Shown in pieces: positions 18,268-27,662 of a stretch of 64,000 nucleotides of DNA. Under the pieces are notes generated by a model. The model searched no databases, was not told where the DNA came from, and saw only the letters and a program-made list of their open reading frames with translations. Position numbers and translations under genes: made by a program. Source of the DNA: CAWFGS01 sp963815535 (lineage in GTDB: Bacteria; Pseudomonadota; Alphaproteobacteria; Sphingomonadales; Sphingomonadaceae); NCBI GenBank assembly GCA_963815535.1, contig CAWFGS010000005.1, positions 33,497-97,496 on the forward strand, written 5' to 3'. Position 1 is the stretch's first letter. Every line of letters begins with the position of its first letter.

Positions 18268-19505
18268 CAGGTGTCGAGGCTCAATAGGCTGCTTTCTTCG
18301 ATATTGGCGGCGGCGCGCGATTGCCCTTCCGCCCGCGCGATGTATCCTTTGGATTTCTCGACTTCACCGGACAGGGTTTCAACCGTTTGTTTCATACTGT
18401 CGAGCGAACGCAGCTTGAACGCGTCCACCTCGTCCATCGTATCGTAGATGTTCTGGAATGCGCGTTGCAGGGTTTCCAGGGGAATGGTGCTCGACGCGGC
18501 CTGTTCGTGGATCTTGCCCGTCTGTTCGCGCAGCATCGTGCTGGTGCTGTCGATAATGCCGGCGGTGGTTTCGTTGAGCGCGGTAATCTGCCCCAGCACC
18601 AGCCGCTGATTGGTCATCGCCTCCGCCACAGTCACCGCCGTCCGCAATGCACCGACCGTGGTGGTGCTGGCGCGATCGACGCCCTTCACCAGTTCGACGT
18701 TGTTCTTCTTGACGAGATCCAAGCTGAGATAGCCCTGCACGCTGACCGCCATCTGGGTCAGCAGATCCTGCGTGCGCTGGCGGACGTAGAACAAGGCGGT
18801 TTCGCGAATGGCCTTCGCCTTGGCCGGGTCGCTGGAGTCGAGCTCAGCGGCCTTCTCCTCCAGCCTGGTGTCCAGCGTTTTGGAAATGTGGATCATCTGT
18901 TCCAGATTGCCCATCGCATCCCACAGTTTCTGGCGCTCGACATCGATGGCGGCGTTGTCCATCAGCAACTCGTCTTTCCCGCTGGCAAGGTTGCCCAGCA
19001 CCGATTGAATATGCGTCTGCGCGCTTTGATAGCTGCGGAAATAATTGGTCAGCTTGTTGCCGAACGGGATGAAGCCCAGGATTTTGCGCGGCCCCGACAG
19101 CGCGCCGCGTTTGCCGGGATCGAGATCCTCCACCACGCGGCGCAGTTCCGCCAGATTCGCGCCGACGCCCTCATCCTTGTCCATCGCGCGCACGGGGCGG
19201 TCCAGAAACCGGTTGGACATCTGCGACGCTGCGGCGATTTCCTTGCGCCCCATATTGGTCAGCTGATCGACTTTCTGCCCGAATTCCGGCGAGTTCGCGT
19301 CGATCGCGACCAGATCCTGAACGAAGCCATCGACCTTGGTGGCGAGTTTGGATTGTACTTCCGGCGATACCGGAACCAGTCCGGCGGCATCCTGCGCGGC
19401 GACCACCGGGACGGGCGTCGGCGGAGTCAGTTCGAACGCATCGGCGGATTTGGTCGCGGTGGGCGCTGAATTCGGCGCTGGTGTCGGGGCGGCGGTGGTG
19501 GTCAT
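18267..19505 (-). CDS. telA: TelA-family toxic anion resistance protein
   Basis: The 412-residue protein has a Pro/Thr/Ala-rich N-terminal segment of about 45 residues, then a long, mostly helical TelA domain. Recognisable blocks are LRRVVEDLDPGKRG, FIPFGNKLTNYFRSYQSAQTHI and the central VKKNNVELVKGVDRASTTTVGALRTAV, which is the most conserved region of the family. TelA/KlaA proteins were linked to tellurite and other toxic anion resistance, and more broadly to envelope stress, but the mechanism is not settled. It is the first gene of a three-gene coupled operon with the XpaC-like and PHA-system proteins. Confidence 0.9.
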   Translation of the reverse strand: MTTTAAPTPAPNSAPTATKSADAFELTPPTPVPVVAAQDAAGLVPVSPEVQSKLATKVDGFVQDLVAIDANSPEFGQKVDQLTNMGRKEIAAASQMSNRFLDRPVRAMDKDEGVGANLAELRRVVEDLDPGKRGALSGPRKILGFIPFGNKLTNYFRSYQSAQTHIQSVLGNLASGKDELLMDNAAIDVERQKLWDAMGNLEQMIHISKTLDTRLEEKAAELDSSDPAKAKAIRETALFYVRQRTQDLLTQMAVSVQGYLSLDLVKKNNVELVKGVDRASTTTVGALRTAVTVAEAMTNQRLVLGQITALNETTAGIIDSTSTMLREQTGKIHEQAASSTIPLETLQRAFQNIYDTMDEVDAFKLRSLDSMKQTVETLSGEVEKSKGYIARAEGQSRAAANIEESSLLSLDT

Positions 19506-19606
19506 GGTGGCGATCGAGCTCCTGAAGTCCTGTCCACTGTGTTAAGCGGGTAAGACACGAACATCAAGCCGGATCGGAGCCGTCGCAGGGCAAGCGCGCC
19601 GGGGGT

Positions 19607-21379
19607 CTACGCCGCCATGTCGACCGGCTGGATTTCGCCCGACAGATACAGCCGCTTCGCCTTGGCGCGGCTCAATTTGCCGCTGCTGGTGCGCGGCAGA
19701 GTGCGCGGCGGCACGAGTTCCACCACGCATTGCATGCCGGTGATGGACCGCACCTTGTCCTTGATCTGGTCGCGCAGCTTGATCCGTTCGTCGGGATCGG
19801 ACACGCGGCAATGCACCAGCACGGCGGGCGCTTCCTCCCCGTCGCCGGTTTCGATGCTGAATGCGGCGATGTCGCCATGGTTGAAGCCGGGCAGCTGTTC
19901 CACGGCCCATTCGATATCCTGCGGCCAATGGTTCTTGCCGTTGATGATGATCATATCCTTGGCCCGGCCGACGATGAACAGATATCCGCCTGCCATGTAC
20001 CCCATGTCGCCGGTGTCGAGCCAACCGTCGATCAGGCATTCCGCCGTCGCTTCCGGATTGCGGAAATAGGAATGCATGACGGATGTGCCGCTGCACCACA
20101 CCTTGCCGATTTGGTGATCCGCCTTCGCCGCGTCGTTCTCGCCGCGAATTTCCACCTGCATCCCGTCGATCGGTTTCCCGCAATTCACGATCGCGCGATA
20201 GCGGGCCGGACGGCTCAGATCGCGGGGGCTGCCCGACAGGCGTTCCTCCTCCACCAGTTCCACACGGATGCCTTCGCGCGGGGGCATGACGGTAACGGCC
20301 AGCGTCGCTTCGGCCAGGCCGTAGCTGGGCGTAAACGCATTGGCCTTGAACCCTGCATCCGCGAAGGCGTTGACGAAGTTCTGCATGACGTCGGGCCGGA
20401 TCATGTCCGCGCCGTTGCCAGCCGTGCGCCAGCGCGACAGGTCGAACCGTTCGCCGACATTGCTCTGGCTGGAAATCCGCCGCGCGCAGATGTCGTAACC
20501 GAAAGTCGGTGAATAGCTGAGCGTCGTGCCCTGGTTGCGACTGATAAGGTCGAGCCAGGCAAGCGGACGGCGCGCGAAATGTTCGGTTTTCAGATAATCG
20601 CAGCTGACCTGGTTGCTGATCAACGACAGGAAACAGCCGACCAGCCCCATATCGTGATACCAGGGCAACCAGCTGACCACCCGGTCGTTGGGGCCGATCG
20701 CCATCGAATTGGCATGGCCCGCCAGATTGTCGAGCAGCGCGCGGTGGGTCACGGCGACCCCGGTGGGAAACCGCGTCGATCCGCTGGAATATTGCAGATA
20801 GCAGATATCGTCGGGTTGCGGTTCGCGCAGCTCGCATTCGGGCGCATCGCGGGTCGCGAAACTGACCCAGTCCGTGCCCTCGCACCCCTGCCTTTCGGCC
20901 GCAGCCTTCGCCATGTCGGCAATTTCGGCAGGGTAGATCAGGATGGCGGGATCGGAACTGTCGAGCTGCACCGCAAGCTGATCGATATAGCTGTCCTTAC
21001 CCCCGAACGTGGTGGGCAGCGGCAGCGGCACGGGCCACGCACCGACATAGGTGCAGGCGCAGAACAAGGCGGCAAATTCCGGTCCGGTTTCGGCGATCAA
21101 GGCAACGCGATCGTCCTTCGCGATGCCCGATGCGACCAGTCGCCGTGCCATGACAAGCGCATCTTGTCGCATCTGCGCGAAAGTATAGACGGACTCCAGC
21201 GCCCCGCGCATATCGTGGAAATTGAACCCCTTTTCACTGCGCGCGGCATAATCGATCGCGTCGGTGAAAGTCGCGAAGGTCGATCTGCGGCGGGGCAGGG
21301 GGCAGTCATTGGGGGTCGGTTTCAGCGCCGCCGCCGGATCGTTCGCGGCATTGCCGGAATGCTGGGTCTGCTGGGTCAT
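19607..21379 (-). CDS. fatty acyl-AMP ligase (FAAL)
   Basis: About 590 residues. An ANL-superfamily adenylating enzyme with the FAAL layout: CYLQYSSGSTRFPTGVAVTH is the AMP-binding P-loop, followed by SWLPWYHDMGLVG, YGLAEATLAVT and DTGDMGYM. The KNHWPQDIE core (INGKNHWPQDIEWAVE) and PRTSSGKLSRAKAK at the C-terminus complete the catalytic set. FAALs activate fatty acids as acyl-adenylates and hand them to acyl carrier proteins for lipid or polyketide synthesis. The expected carrier protein or partner synthase is not adjacent, so the product is unknown. The ATG at 21379 is used; another in-frame ATG lies 21 bases upstream. Confidence 0.9.
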   Translation of the reverse strand: MTQQTQHSGNAANDPAAALKPTPNDCPLPRRRSTFATFTDAIDYAARSEKGFNFHDMRGALESVYTFAQMRQDALVMARRLVASGIAKDDRVALIAETGPEFAALFCACTYVGAWPVPLPLPTTFGGKDSYIDQLAVQLDSSDPAILIYPAEIADMAKAAAERQGCEGTDWVSFATRDAPECELREPQPDDICYLQYSSGSTRFPTGVAVTHRALLDNLAGHANSMAIGPNDRVVSWLPWYHDMGLVGCFLSLISNQVSCDYLKTEHFARRPLAWLDLISRNQGTTLSYSPTFGYDICARRISSQSNVGERFDLSRWRTAGNGADMIRPDVMQNFVNAFADAGFKANAFTPSYGLAEATLAVTVMPPREGIRVELVEEERLSGSPRDLSRPARYRAIVNCGKPIDGMQVEIRGENDAAKADHQIGKVWCSGTSVMHSYFRNPEATAECLIDGWLDTGDMGYMAGGYLFIVGRAKDMIIINGKNHWPQDIEWAVEQLPGFNHGDIAAFSIETGDGEEAPAVLVHCRVSDPDERIKLRDQIKDKVRSITGMQCVVELVPPRTLPRTSSGKLSRAKAKRLYLSGEIQPVDMAA

Positions 21380-21517
21380 GATCGAATGCCCGGCCTGCAT
21401 TATGTGCAGGTTCGGGCGGTTCTCCCTCTGTGTTACCGTGCGGTATGGGGATGCAAACGCACCCGATTACCGAAATCGCTTCCCCATTTCAGCGCAACTG
21501 TGGCACGAATATGGCGA

Positions 21518-22142
21518 ATGGACCAGGACGAGCATCCCGAACGGCGAACGCCGCGTTCTTTGGGCGCGAAGAAACGCCGTTCCTACGAACGCAAGGAACG
21601 CAAACCGCCCAAACCTCTCGACGAAACGCCGCCTGCGCGATCTGGCGCTGTCCTACGTCGCGAAATTCGCAACCAGCGCGGGCAAGCTGGAAGATTACCT
21701 GAAACGCAAATTGCGCGAACGCGGCTATGAGGGCGCGGAAGAAGGCGCAATGCCGGATGTAAGCGCGCTCGTCCAACGCTATGTCGATCTGGGGTACATC
21801 GACGATGCGGCGTGGGCGAAGGCGAAGACCGGCGGTTTGCTGCGACGCGGATATGGCCCGCGCCGGGTGTCGCAGGCTTTGCACGCCGCCGGGATCGACG
21901 AACGGACTCGCGACGAGGTGAAGGCAGGCAAAGGCGATGCGCGCGAAGCGCTGCTGGTGATGGCGCGCAAGAAGCGGTTCGGCCCCTTTGCCACCGAACC
22001 GGTGGATCGCGCGAAGCGGGAGAAACAGATTGCCGCCATGATGCGCGCAGGGCATGGTTTCGACATGATCCGCGCCATCATGGCCCTGCCGGACGAAGCG
22101 GCGGCGGAGGAATGGGCGGCGGATGGCGGCGAATGGGATTGA
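21518..22142 (+). pseudogene. recX: regulatory protein RecX, frameshifted
   Basis: About 207 residues once one extra C near 21628 is removed. The N-terminal part is very basic (SLGAKKRRSYERKERKPPKPLDE). The RecX body is in the next frame: RLRDLALSYVAKFATSAGKLEDYLKRKLRERG, YIDDAAWAKAKTGGLLRRGYGPRRVSQAL, and a C-terminal ATEPVDRAKREKQIAAMMRAG repeat. RecX binds RecA filaments and limits recombinase activity. The start at 21518 is chosen because the basic leader is typical for sphingomonad RecX. The following DUF192 gene begins two bases after the stop. Confidence 0.85.
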
Positions 22143-22143
22143 T

Positions 22144-22659
22144 ATGATGCGATGGATTGCCCTTTGTACAGCGATGGCGCTGGCGGCCTGTTCGCCCGGT
22201 GAAAGCACGGCGAGTAGCGGCTCGGCGACGCAAGCCGACCCGGTCGCCACCACCCATCCCGAAAGTGGGCTGACCGTCGTGCCGCTGACAGTTACGACGG
22301 CGGCGGGGACGGTGCATCGTTTCGACGTGGAAATCGCGGCGAGCGCGCAGGAACAGGCACAAGGCCTGATGTTCCGCGACCGCCTCGGCCCCGGTGAAGG
22401 CATGATCTTCCCCCGCGATCCGCCCGATGTGGCTGGTTTCTGGATGAAGAACACTCCGCTGCCGCTGGACATCATCTTCGTCGGCGTGGACGGGCGCATA
22501 ATGAACATTGCGGCGCGCACGACCCCATATTCGCTCGATACCGTTACGGCGGACGGTTTGACGGCGACCGTGCTGGAAATTCCCGGTGGGCGCGCGGCGG
22601 AACTGGGTATTGCGGCGGGGGACGCCGTGGCGTGGAGCCAGCCCACTGCGTCAAACTAG
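22144..22659 (+). CDS. DUF192 family lipoprotein
   Basis: 171 residues. A lipoprotein signal (MMRWIALCTAMALAAC, lipobox LAAC with Cys at residue 16) is followed by a linker and a compact DUF192 beta-barrel domain. That domain includes AQEQAQGLMFRDRLGPGEGM, VAGFWMKNTPLPLDIIFV and ILEIPGG-like VLEIPGGRAAELGI. The function is unknown. Members are small periplasmic or membrane-anchored proteins. It starts two bases after recX and runs 71 bases ahead of the NDUFA12 gene, consistent with one transcript. Confidence 0.88.
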   Translation: MMRWIALCTAMALAACSPGESTASSGSATQADPVATTHPESGLTVVPLTVTTAAGTVHRFDVEIAASAQEQAQGLMFRDRLGPGEGMIFPRDPPDVAGFWMKNTPLPLDIIFVGVDGRIMNIAARTTPYSLDTVTADGLTATVLEIPGGRAAELGIAAGDAVAWSQPTASN

Positions 22660-22730
22660 AACGCGCTTGGCCGCAGCCACGCCATGCGCTATCCGCCCCC
22701 AATAATGGCTTTGGTTATGAAACGCGCAGC

Positions 22731-23153
22731 ATGAGCTTTTTCGGCAAGATCTTCACCTGGTGGGACGGGGCGACCATCGGCACCATGCTGCACAGCTGGC
22801 GCACCGGCGAACAGGTTGGCACGGACGCGCAGGGCAACCGGTATTTCCGGGCGCGCAACAAACGTGAAAAAACTCCGACGCAAGGCAGCTACGCCGGGAA
22901 AGAACGCCGCTGGGTCATGTATGAAGGTGCAAACGATTCCAGCCGCGTGCCGCCCGAATGGCACGGCTGGCTGCACGGTGCGTTCGACGATGTGCCCGAA
23001 AGCCATCTGCCGCCGGCGAAAATCTGGGAAGTCGAATACACGCCCAACGCCACCGGAACCGATGCCGCCTATCGCCCGGCCGGGGCGTTGGAACGCGGCG
23101 GCAAGCGCGCGCGCGCCGTCGGCGATTACGAAGCATGGTCGCCGGACGCCTGA
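22731..23153 (+). CDS. NADH:ubiquinone oxidoreductase 17.2 kDa (NDUFA12) family protein
   Basis: 140 residues matching the alphaproteobacterial homologue of mitochondrial complex I accessory subunit NDUFA12. Motifs are FFGKIFTWWDGATIGTM, VGTDAQGNRYFR, RRWVMYEGANDSSRVPPEWHGWLH, and the basic tail YEAWSPDA. In alphaproteobacteria this subunit is encoded away from the nuo operon, as here. It associates peripherally with complex I. The start at MSFFGK is chosen because residues upstream in the same frame are not family-like. The DUF2155 gene starts five bases after the stop. Confidence 0.93.
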   Translation: MSFFGKIFTWWDGATIGTMLHSWRTGEQVGTDAQGNRYFRARNKREKTPTQGSYAGKERRWVMYEGANDSSRVPPEWHGWLHGAFDDVPESHLPPAKIWEVEYTPNATGTDAAYRPAGALERGGKRARAVGDYEAWSPDA

Positions 23154-23157
23154 TCTG

Positions 23158-23712
23158 ATGCGCGGCGTTTTTTCGGTTGCGCCCATCGCGCCTTTCGCGC
23201 TCGTCCTGCTGGCCGCCTGTTCCGACGGGGGTGAAGCCGTCGATCCTGAGCCGAATGCCACACAGATGCCCGAAGAATTGCGGGGGGATACGCCCGTTGC
23301 CGGGACGGCCGATGCGGATAGCGAATTGGAAGTTCTCGGCACCCCGATGGCCGATCGCGTCGCGACGATCGGGGTTCTGAACAAACGCAACAATGTCGCG
23401 CAGGATTTCGAAATGAAACCGGGCGAAGCGCGCCGATCGGGCAATATCGTGGTCCGCATGTCCGCATGCGAGCGCACCGCGCCGTGGGAAATGCCGCAGG
23501 AAACGGGCGCGTTCGTGCAGGTTATCGTGCGCGACACGGGGGCCGACGGCGACTGGAACCGGGTGTTCAGCGGCTGGCTGTTCAAGAACGCACCGTCGCT
23601 GAACGTCGTCGAACACCCCATCTACGACGTTTGGGTGAAAGACTGCGCGATGAGCTTTCCTGGGGACGACGAACCCGTTTCGGACGATGATTCGGATAGC
23701 AGCGACGCATAA
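23158..23712 (+). CDS. DUF2155 domain lipoprotein
   Basis: 184 residues. A lipoprotein signal (FALVLLAAC, Cys about residue 21) and a disordered acidic linker lead to a DUF2155 domain. The domain runs from ATIGVLNKRNNVAQDFEMKPGE through RMSACERTAPWE to VFSGWLFKNAPSLNVVEHPIYDVWVKDC. The tail is Asp/Ser-rich. Genes of this family regularly sit beside NDUFA12 and aat in alphaproteobacteria. Its biochemical role is unknown. The last 91 bases overlap the convergent aat gene, so the acidic tail is encoded opposite the Aat C-terminus. Confidence 0.87.
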   Translation: MRGVFSVAPIAPFALVLLAACSDGGEAVDPEPNATQMPEELRGDTPVAGTADADSELEVLGTPMADRVATIGVLNKRNNVAQDFEMKPGEARRSGNIVVRMSACERTAPWEMPQETGAFVQVIVRDTGADGDWNRVFSGWLFKNAPSLNVVEHPIYDVWVKDCAMSFPGDDEPVSDDDSDSSDA

Positions 23713-24338
23713 CCCGCGGGCAGCGTCATGCGTGCGGTCCCCCGCGCCGCTGCCAGCAATTCCAGATAGCGCACTTGCGCTATTTCCCGTGCGCCCAACG
23801 ACGCCAGATGATCGGTCATGAACTGACAGTCCAGCAAGGCATAACCCGCCCGGCGCATGCACCAAACCAATGCGGCGAGCGCGATTTTCGACGCGTTGTC
23901 GCGGTGGCTGAACATGCTTTCGCCGCAGAACACCCGGTCGAACGCGACCCCGTACAATCCCCCAACCAACAATGGCCCGTCCGGCGTATCGAGCCAGCAT
24001 TCGAAGGAATGGGCATGCCCGCGTTCGTGCAACGCCTGATAGCTTGCCGCAATCCGGTGGCTGATCCAGCTTTCGGGATGGCCGGGGCGCGGCGCGGCGC
24101 AGGCGGCCATCACGCCTGCAAAATCGGTGTTGCACGCAATACGGAACCGACCCTGCCGCAACGACTTTCGCAAAGAACGCGAACAACGGAATCCATCGAG
24201 CGGGATCACCGCCCGGTCGCGCGGCTCCACCCAGAACACTTCGGGATCGTCGCGATCGTCAGCCATCGGAAAGATACCGCTGCGATAGGCGAGGAGCAGG
24301 GTTTCGACGGGGATCGGGGGTTCGGGCAGGCGGGGCAT
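23622..24338 (-). CDS. aat: leucyl/phenylalanyl-tRNA--protein transferase
   Basis: 238 residues from MPRLPEPP. It transfers Leu or Phe from tRNA to proteins with N-terminal Lys/Arg, marking them for ClpAP in the N-end rule. Diagnostic blocks: LLAYRSGIFPMADD, VFWVEPRDRAVIPLDGFRCSRSLRK, ESWISHRIAASYQALHERGHAHSFECW, GGLYGVAFDRVFCGESMFS and LLDCQFMTDHLASLGA. The C-terminal Ser-rich tail after the domain is encoded in the 91-base overlap with the DUF2155 gene and is probably dispensable. An in-frame ATG 42 bases upstream is less likely because the family starts near the chosen site. Confidence 0.93.
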   Translation of the reverse strand: MPRLPEPPIPVETLLLAYRSGIFPMADDRDDPEVFWVEPRDRAVIPLDGFRCSRSLRKSLRQGRFRIACNTDFAGVMAACAAPRPGHPESWISHRIAASYQALHERGHAHSFECWLDTPDGPLLVGGLYGVAFDRVFCGESMFSHRDNASKIALAALVWCMRRAGYALLDCQFMTDHLASLGAREIAQVRYLELLAAARGTARMTLPAGYASLLSESSSETGSSSPGKLIAQSFTQTS

Positions 24339-24450
24339 GGCGTCACCGCGACCTATCCCGCCAAGTCGCGGCGCACGCAAGAGGGTGTGTGAATGCGCGC
24401 GTTGGTCCTTGCCAATGATGGCGGGGGCCAGTAAACGCGCCCGTTCCTGG

Positions 24451-24526
24451 AGGAGTGTAGCTCAGTTGGTAGAGCATCGGTCTCCAAAACCGAGGGCCCA
24501 CGGTTCGAGTCCGTGCACTCCTGCCA
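24451..24526 (+). tRNA. tRNA-Trp (anticodon CCA)
   Basis: A 76-base cloverleaf with encoded CCA. Acceptor arms AGGAGTG and CACTCCT pair, the anticodon stem-loop CGGTCTCCAAAACCG shows anticodon CCA, and the T-arm has GGTTCGAGTCC. It lies between aat and the GT87 gene, upstream of the secE region. Confidence 0.97.
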
Positions 24527-24602
24527 GGAAATCGCGCCCGATTTATCGTGGAACCGGCCTGCTTTTGGCGTGGTGTTAACCATCTTGCGATAGGCGGGTG
24601 CA

Positions 24603-25800
24603 ATGGCGCTCGCATCCGTTCTTCATCCTGTCCGCCGTGCCGACTGGCTGCGCGGATCGCGCGTGCGGGCCTATGCAGCCTTGCTGGGCATTGCATCCTT
24701 CGGGTTGTTGGTGGCGGCTTACATTGCGGCCATGCAGCCGACCGGAACGGATTTTCTGGCGTTCTGGGGCGCGGGCAAGGCGGTGTTTGGCGGCAATCCC
24801 GCTGGCGCTTACGATTTGGCTTTGCAGCAGAAATTGCAAACCGGCACGGGTTCGGTCGGCTGGTTCGCTTTCGTCAACCCGCCGCCATTTCTTTTCGCAG
24901 TGACGCCGTTCGCGGCGCTGCCGCTGTCGTGGGCGTGGCCGGTCTGGGTGGCGGTGACTTATGCGTTCTGGGTCGCGGTGACTTTGCGTATCTTCCCGCA
25001 ACATCGCATCCTCGTGCTCGCATTTCCGGGCGCGCTGATCGCGGCGACGCATGCCCAGAACGGCTTCGTCACCGGGGCGTTGCTGGTGGCGGGCGTCGGC
25101 TTGGTCGATCGCCGACCGGTGTTGGCAGGTATGGCGATCGGGGCATTGATCATCAAACCGCATCTGGCGATCCTGCTACCGTTTTGGCTGGCGGCAGGCG
25201 GACGCTGGCGAGTTTTCGTCACGGCGGGGGTTACGGCGGCAGGTCTGCTCGGCCTGTCCTGGGCCGTTTTCGGCACGCAGACGATGCTGAGTTACGTCGG
25301 CAGTTGGCGGGCGAGTGCGGCCATCATGGCAGCGGGCGATGCCGATTTTCTGGCTGCGAATGGCGACCCCATACGCACAAATGCGATTGGCTTTGCCAGA
25401 AAGCCCTGCATTGTTACTGTCGGGCGCGATCGCCGCCTTGTCGATCACCCTCGTCGCCAAAAGCTGGCGAAAGTTCGGCGGCGATCCCCTGGCAAGCGGG
25501 GCGTTGGCGCTGGCAGCGACTGCCGTCGCCTCACCCTATTTGTTCAATTACGACTTGCCGTTCCTGATTCTGCCGATCCTGTGGCTGGTTGCCCAGGGAC
25601 AGGCACACGGGTTTCGCGATTACGAGAAGCTGATGCTGGTGGCGGCGTATCTCGCACCGTTCGCCAGTCGTGCCGCGGCATTTCCGTTGGGGGTCAATCT
25701 GATGCCTGCCGCGTCGGCATTGGTAATGGCGATGATCTGGACACGCGGATGTAACCTATCGCGGCCGGCAAACGGACTACCTCGTACAGCCGCCCCCTGA
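24603..25800 (+). pseudogene. GT87-type membrane glycosyltransferase (DUF2029), frameshifted
   Basis: About 398 residues after removing one base near 25352. It has some ten membrane helices. The first extracytoplasmic loop after helix 1 carries the catalytic-type acidic residues (QPTGTDFLAFWGAGKAV), as in mannosyltransferases of the GT87/ArnT-like superfamily using polyprenyl-linked sugars. ALIIKPHLAILLPFWL is a typical family motif. The second frame resumes at MATPYAQMRLALPE and continues with four more hydrophobic helices. The role is probably envelope glycan or glycolipid synthesis; the acceptor is unknown. Confidence 0.85.
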
Positions 25801-25879
25801 AACGCTTGCGATTTGGGGGAACCATAAGCCAGTCGGTGCATTTCTATCGCCGAACCGATAGTTTTACGAGGGTAGTTCC

Positions 25880-26032
25880 ATGTCCAGTCTTTCCTTCCGC
25901 AGCAGCCGCCCCGACAGTTGGGTCGTGCCGCGCGCGCATACCGATGCGAGCCAGCGTTTTATGACGCACGGCCCCATCCAGTCCATGCATCAGCCCGGCA
26001 TTCTGTCGCGCCTGTTCGGGACGGCACGCTGA
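25880..26032 (+). CDS. small basic hypothetical protein (50 aa)
   Basis: A 50-codon frame (MSSLSFRSSRPDSW start) ending in LSRLFGTAR. Ser-, Arg- and His-rich, with a GPIQSM motif near the middle, which recalls short conserved sphingomonad proteins that end in a similar GPIQPM-plus-basic tail. GAGGG lies about nine bases before the ATG. No transmembrane segment. The alternative is that the region is non-coding. Confidence 0.45.
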   Translation: MSSLSFRSSRPDSWVVPRAHTDASQRFMTHGPIQSMHQPGILSRLFGTAR

Positions 26033-26093
26033 AGATACGAGATCACGGCGTTCGCGCCGCAACAGGTACGGGGGCTTGAAGACCCCGGATAGG

Positions 26094-26131
26094 AAGGGCC
26101 GGTCACCATGTATTTGGCGATCGGCCCTTTT
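26094..26131. terminator. bidirectional intrinsic terminator
   Basis: An inverted repeat (AAGGGCCG ... CGGCCCTTTT) lies in the gap between the small ORF and the convergent symporter gene. T-rich on one side and A-rich on the other, it could stop transcription from both directions. Confidence 0.6.
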
Positions 26132-26138
26132 GCCGTGC

Positions 26139-27662
26139 TCAGTACTCGTTCGGCTCTTCCGGCGTATCGACGATGTGATCCTTGCCCGCCTTGCGGTGGC
26201 CCTTCGCCAGTTGGAACACCACACCGGACAGCAGGACCAACGCAATCAGGTTCGGCAGCGCCATCGCCGCGTTGCTGATGTCGCCCATGCGCCACACCAG
26301 TTCCAGCGGTTGCGATGCGCCGATATAGATCGCGATGCACCAGATCACCCGCCAGATCATATGCAGAACCTTTTCCCCGCCGCGCGTCGATCCCGGCACA
26401 CGATCATACAGGAATGTGATCGCCCGCTCCCCGTAATAGGACCAGGTCAGCAACGTGGTGAACACGAACAGGATCAGCGCCACGCTGGCCACGAACGTGC
26501 CGATCGGAATGTCGGCGATCGATACGGGGAAGGCTGCGGCGAAGGCGCCCGACGTCATGGCGAAACCGGTCAGATCGGATTGCCAGGCATGGATTACAGG
26601 CTGCCCGCCGCCGGTAAACGGCCCTTCCACGGTCAGGATCACCAATGCCGTCATGGTGCAGATGATGATCGTATCGATGAACGTGCCCAGCATCGCCATG
26701 CGGCCCTGTTGTTCGGGGTCGTCCGTCTGCGCCACGGCGTGGGCCATCGGGGTGGAGCCCTGGCCGCTTTCGTTGGAAAACAGGCCGCGCGCTGCGCCGA
26801 ACTGGATGGCGATAATCATCGTCGCCCCCAGGAAACCGCCGCTCGCCGCCTGATAGTTGAACGCACCGTAGAATATACGGCTGAACGTTTCGGGCATGTC
26901 CTGAATGTCCAGGATGATCGCGATTGCGGCCATTACGATATACGTCATCGCCATGAACGGGATGACTTTTTCCGCGATGGAACCGATCGATTTGATCCCG
27001 CCGATGATGACGATGAATACCAGCACCGCGACGATCAGCCCGCCCAGCCATTCCTCGATACCGAACAATTCGTTCAGCCCGTCCGCCACCGCGTTCGACT
27101 GAATGGCGTTGCCGGTCACCAATGCGGAAAACAGGGTGCCAAGGCAGAACACGATCGCCAGCCAGGTGTATTTCTTGCCCAGCCCCATCATGATGTAGCT
27201 CATCGGCCCGCCGCGATACGTGCCGTCGGAGGTCTTTTCGCGGTAGCGGATGGCCAGCGACCCTTCGGCAAAACCCAGCGCCATGCCGACAATGGCGGTG
27301 ATCCACATCCAGAAGATCGCGCCCGGTCCGCCCAGCGTGATGGCAGTGGCCACCCCGGCCAGATTGCCGGTCCCGACTTGCCCGGAAAGGGCCGTGGACA
27401 GCGCGGCAAACGGCGAAATCTCGCCAGCGCCGCTACCCTTGCGCCCCGTGAACAGTCCGGCGAACGCGCTGCCCAACTGCCGCAACGGATAGAACCGCAG
27501 GCCGATCATGATGTACAGACCGATGCCGAACAGAACGAGCACCATCGGCGGCAACGGCAGCACGTCCTGCCCATCCCATTTCCCGCCCCAGATGAAATCG
27601 GACACATTGCTGACCGGCGCGATCATGCGTTCGCCGAAAGTCATTTGTGTGGTGGCAGTCAT
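26139..27662 (-). CDS. sodium:alanine symporter, AGCS family
   Basis: 507 residues with about eleven membrane helices. Family motifs: GGKWDGQDVLPLPPMV near the N-terminus, GQVGTGNLAGVATAI (the substrate/Na+ region), FARKTSDG-like YREKTSDGTYRGGPMSYI, FGAARGLFSNESGQGSTPMAHA and GTFIDTIIICTMTAL. AGCS proteins import alanine or glycine together with Na+. The C-terminus ends in a charged cytoplasmic tail (KDHIVDTPEEPNEY). It is convergent with the small ORF and divergent from secE. Confidence 0.95.
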   Translation of the reverse strand: MTATTQMTFGERMIAPVSNVSDFIWGGKWDGQDVLPLPPMVLVLFGIGLYIMIGLRFYPLRQLGSAFAGLFTGRKGSGAGEISPFAALSTALSGQVGTGNLAGVATAITLGGPGAIFWMWITAIVGMALGFAEGSLAIRYREKTSDGTYRGGPMSYIMMGLGKKYTWLAIVFCLGTLFSALVTGNAIQSNAVADGLNELFGIEEWLGGLIVAVLVFIVIIGGIKSIGSIAEKVIPFMAMTYIVMAAIAIILDIQDMPETFSRIFYGAFNYQAASGGFLGATMIIAIQFGAARGLFSNESGQGSTPMAHAVAQTDDPEQQGRMAMLGTFIDTIIICTMTALVILTVEGPFTGGGQPVIHAWQSDLTGFAMTSGAFAAAFPVSIADIPIGTFVASVALILFVFTTLLTWSYYGERAITFLYDRVPGSTRGGEKVLHMIWRVIWCIAIYIGASQPLELVWRMGDISNAAMALPNLIALVLLSGVVFQLAKGHRKAGKDHIVDTPEEPNEY

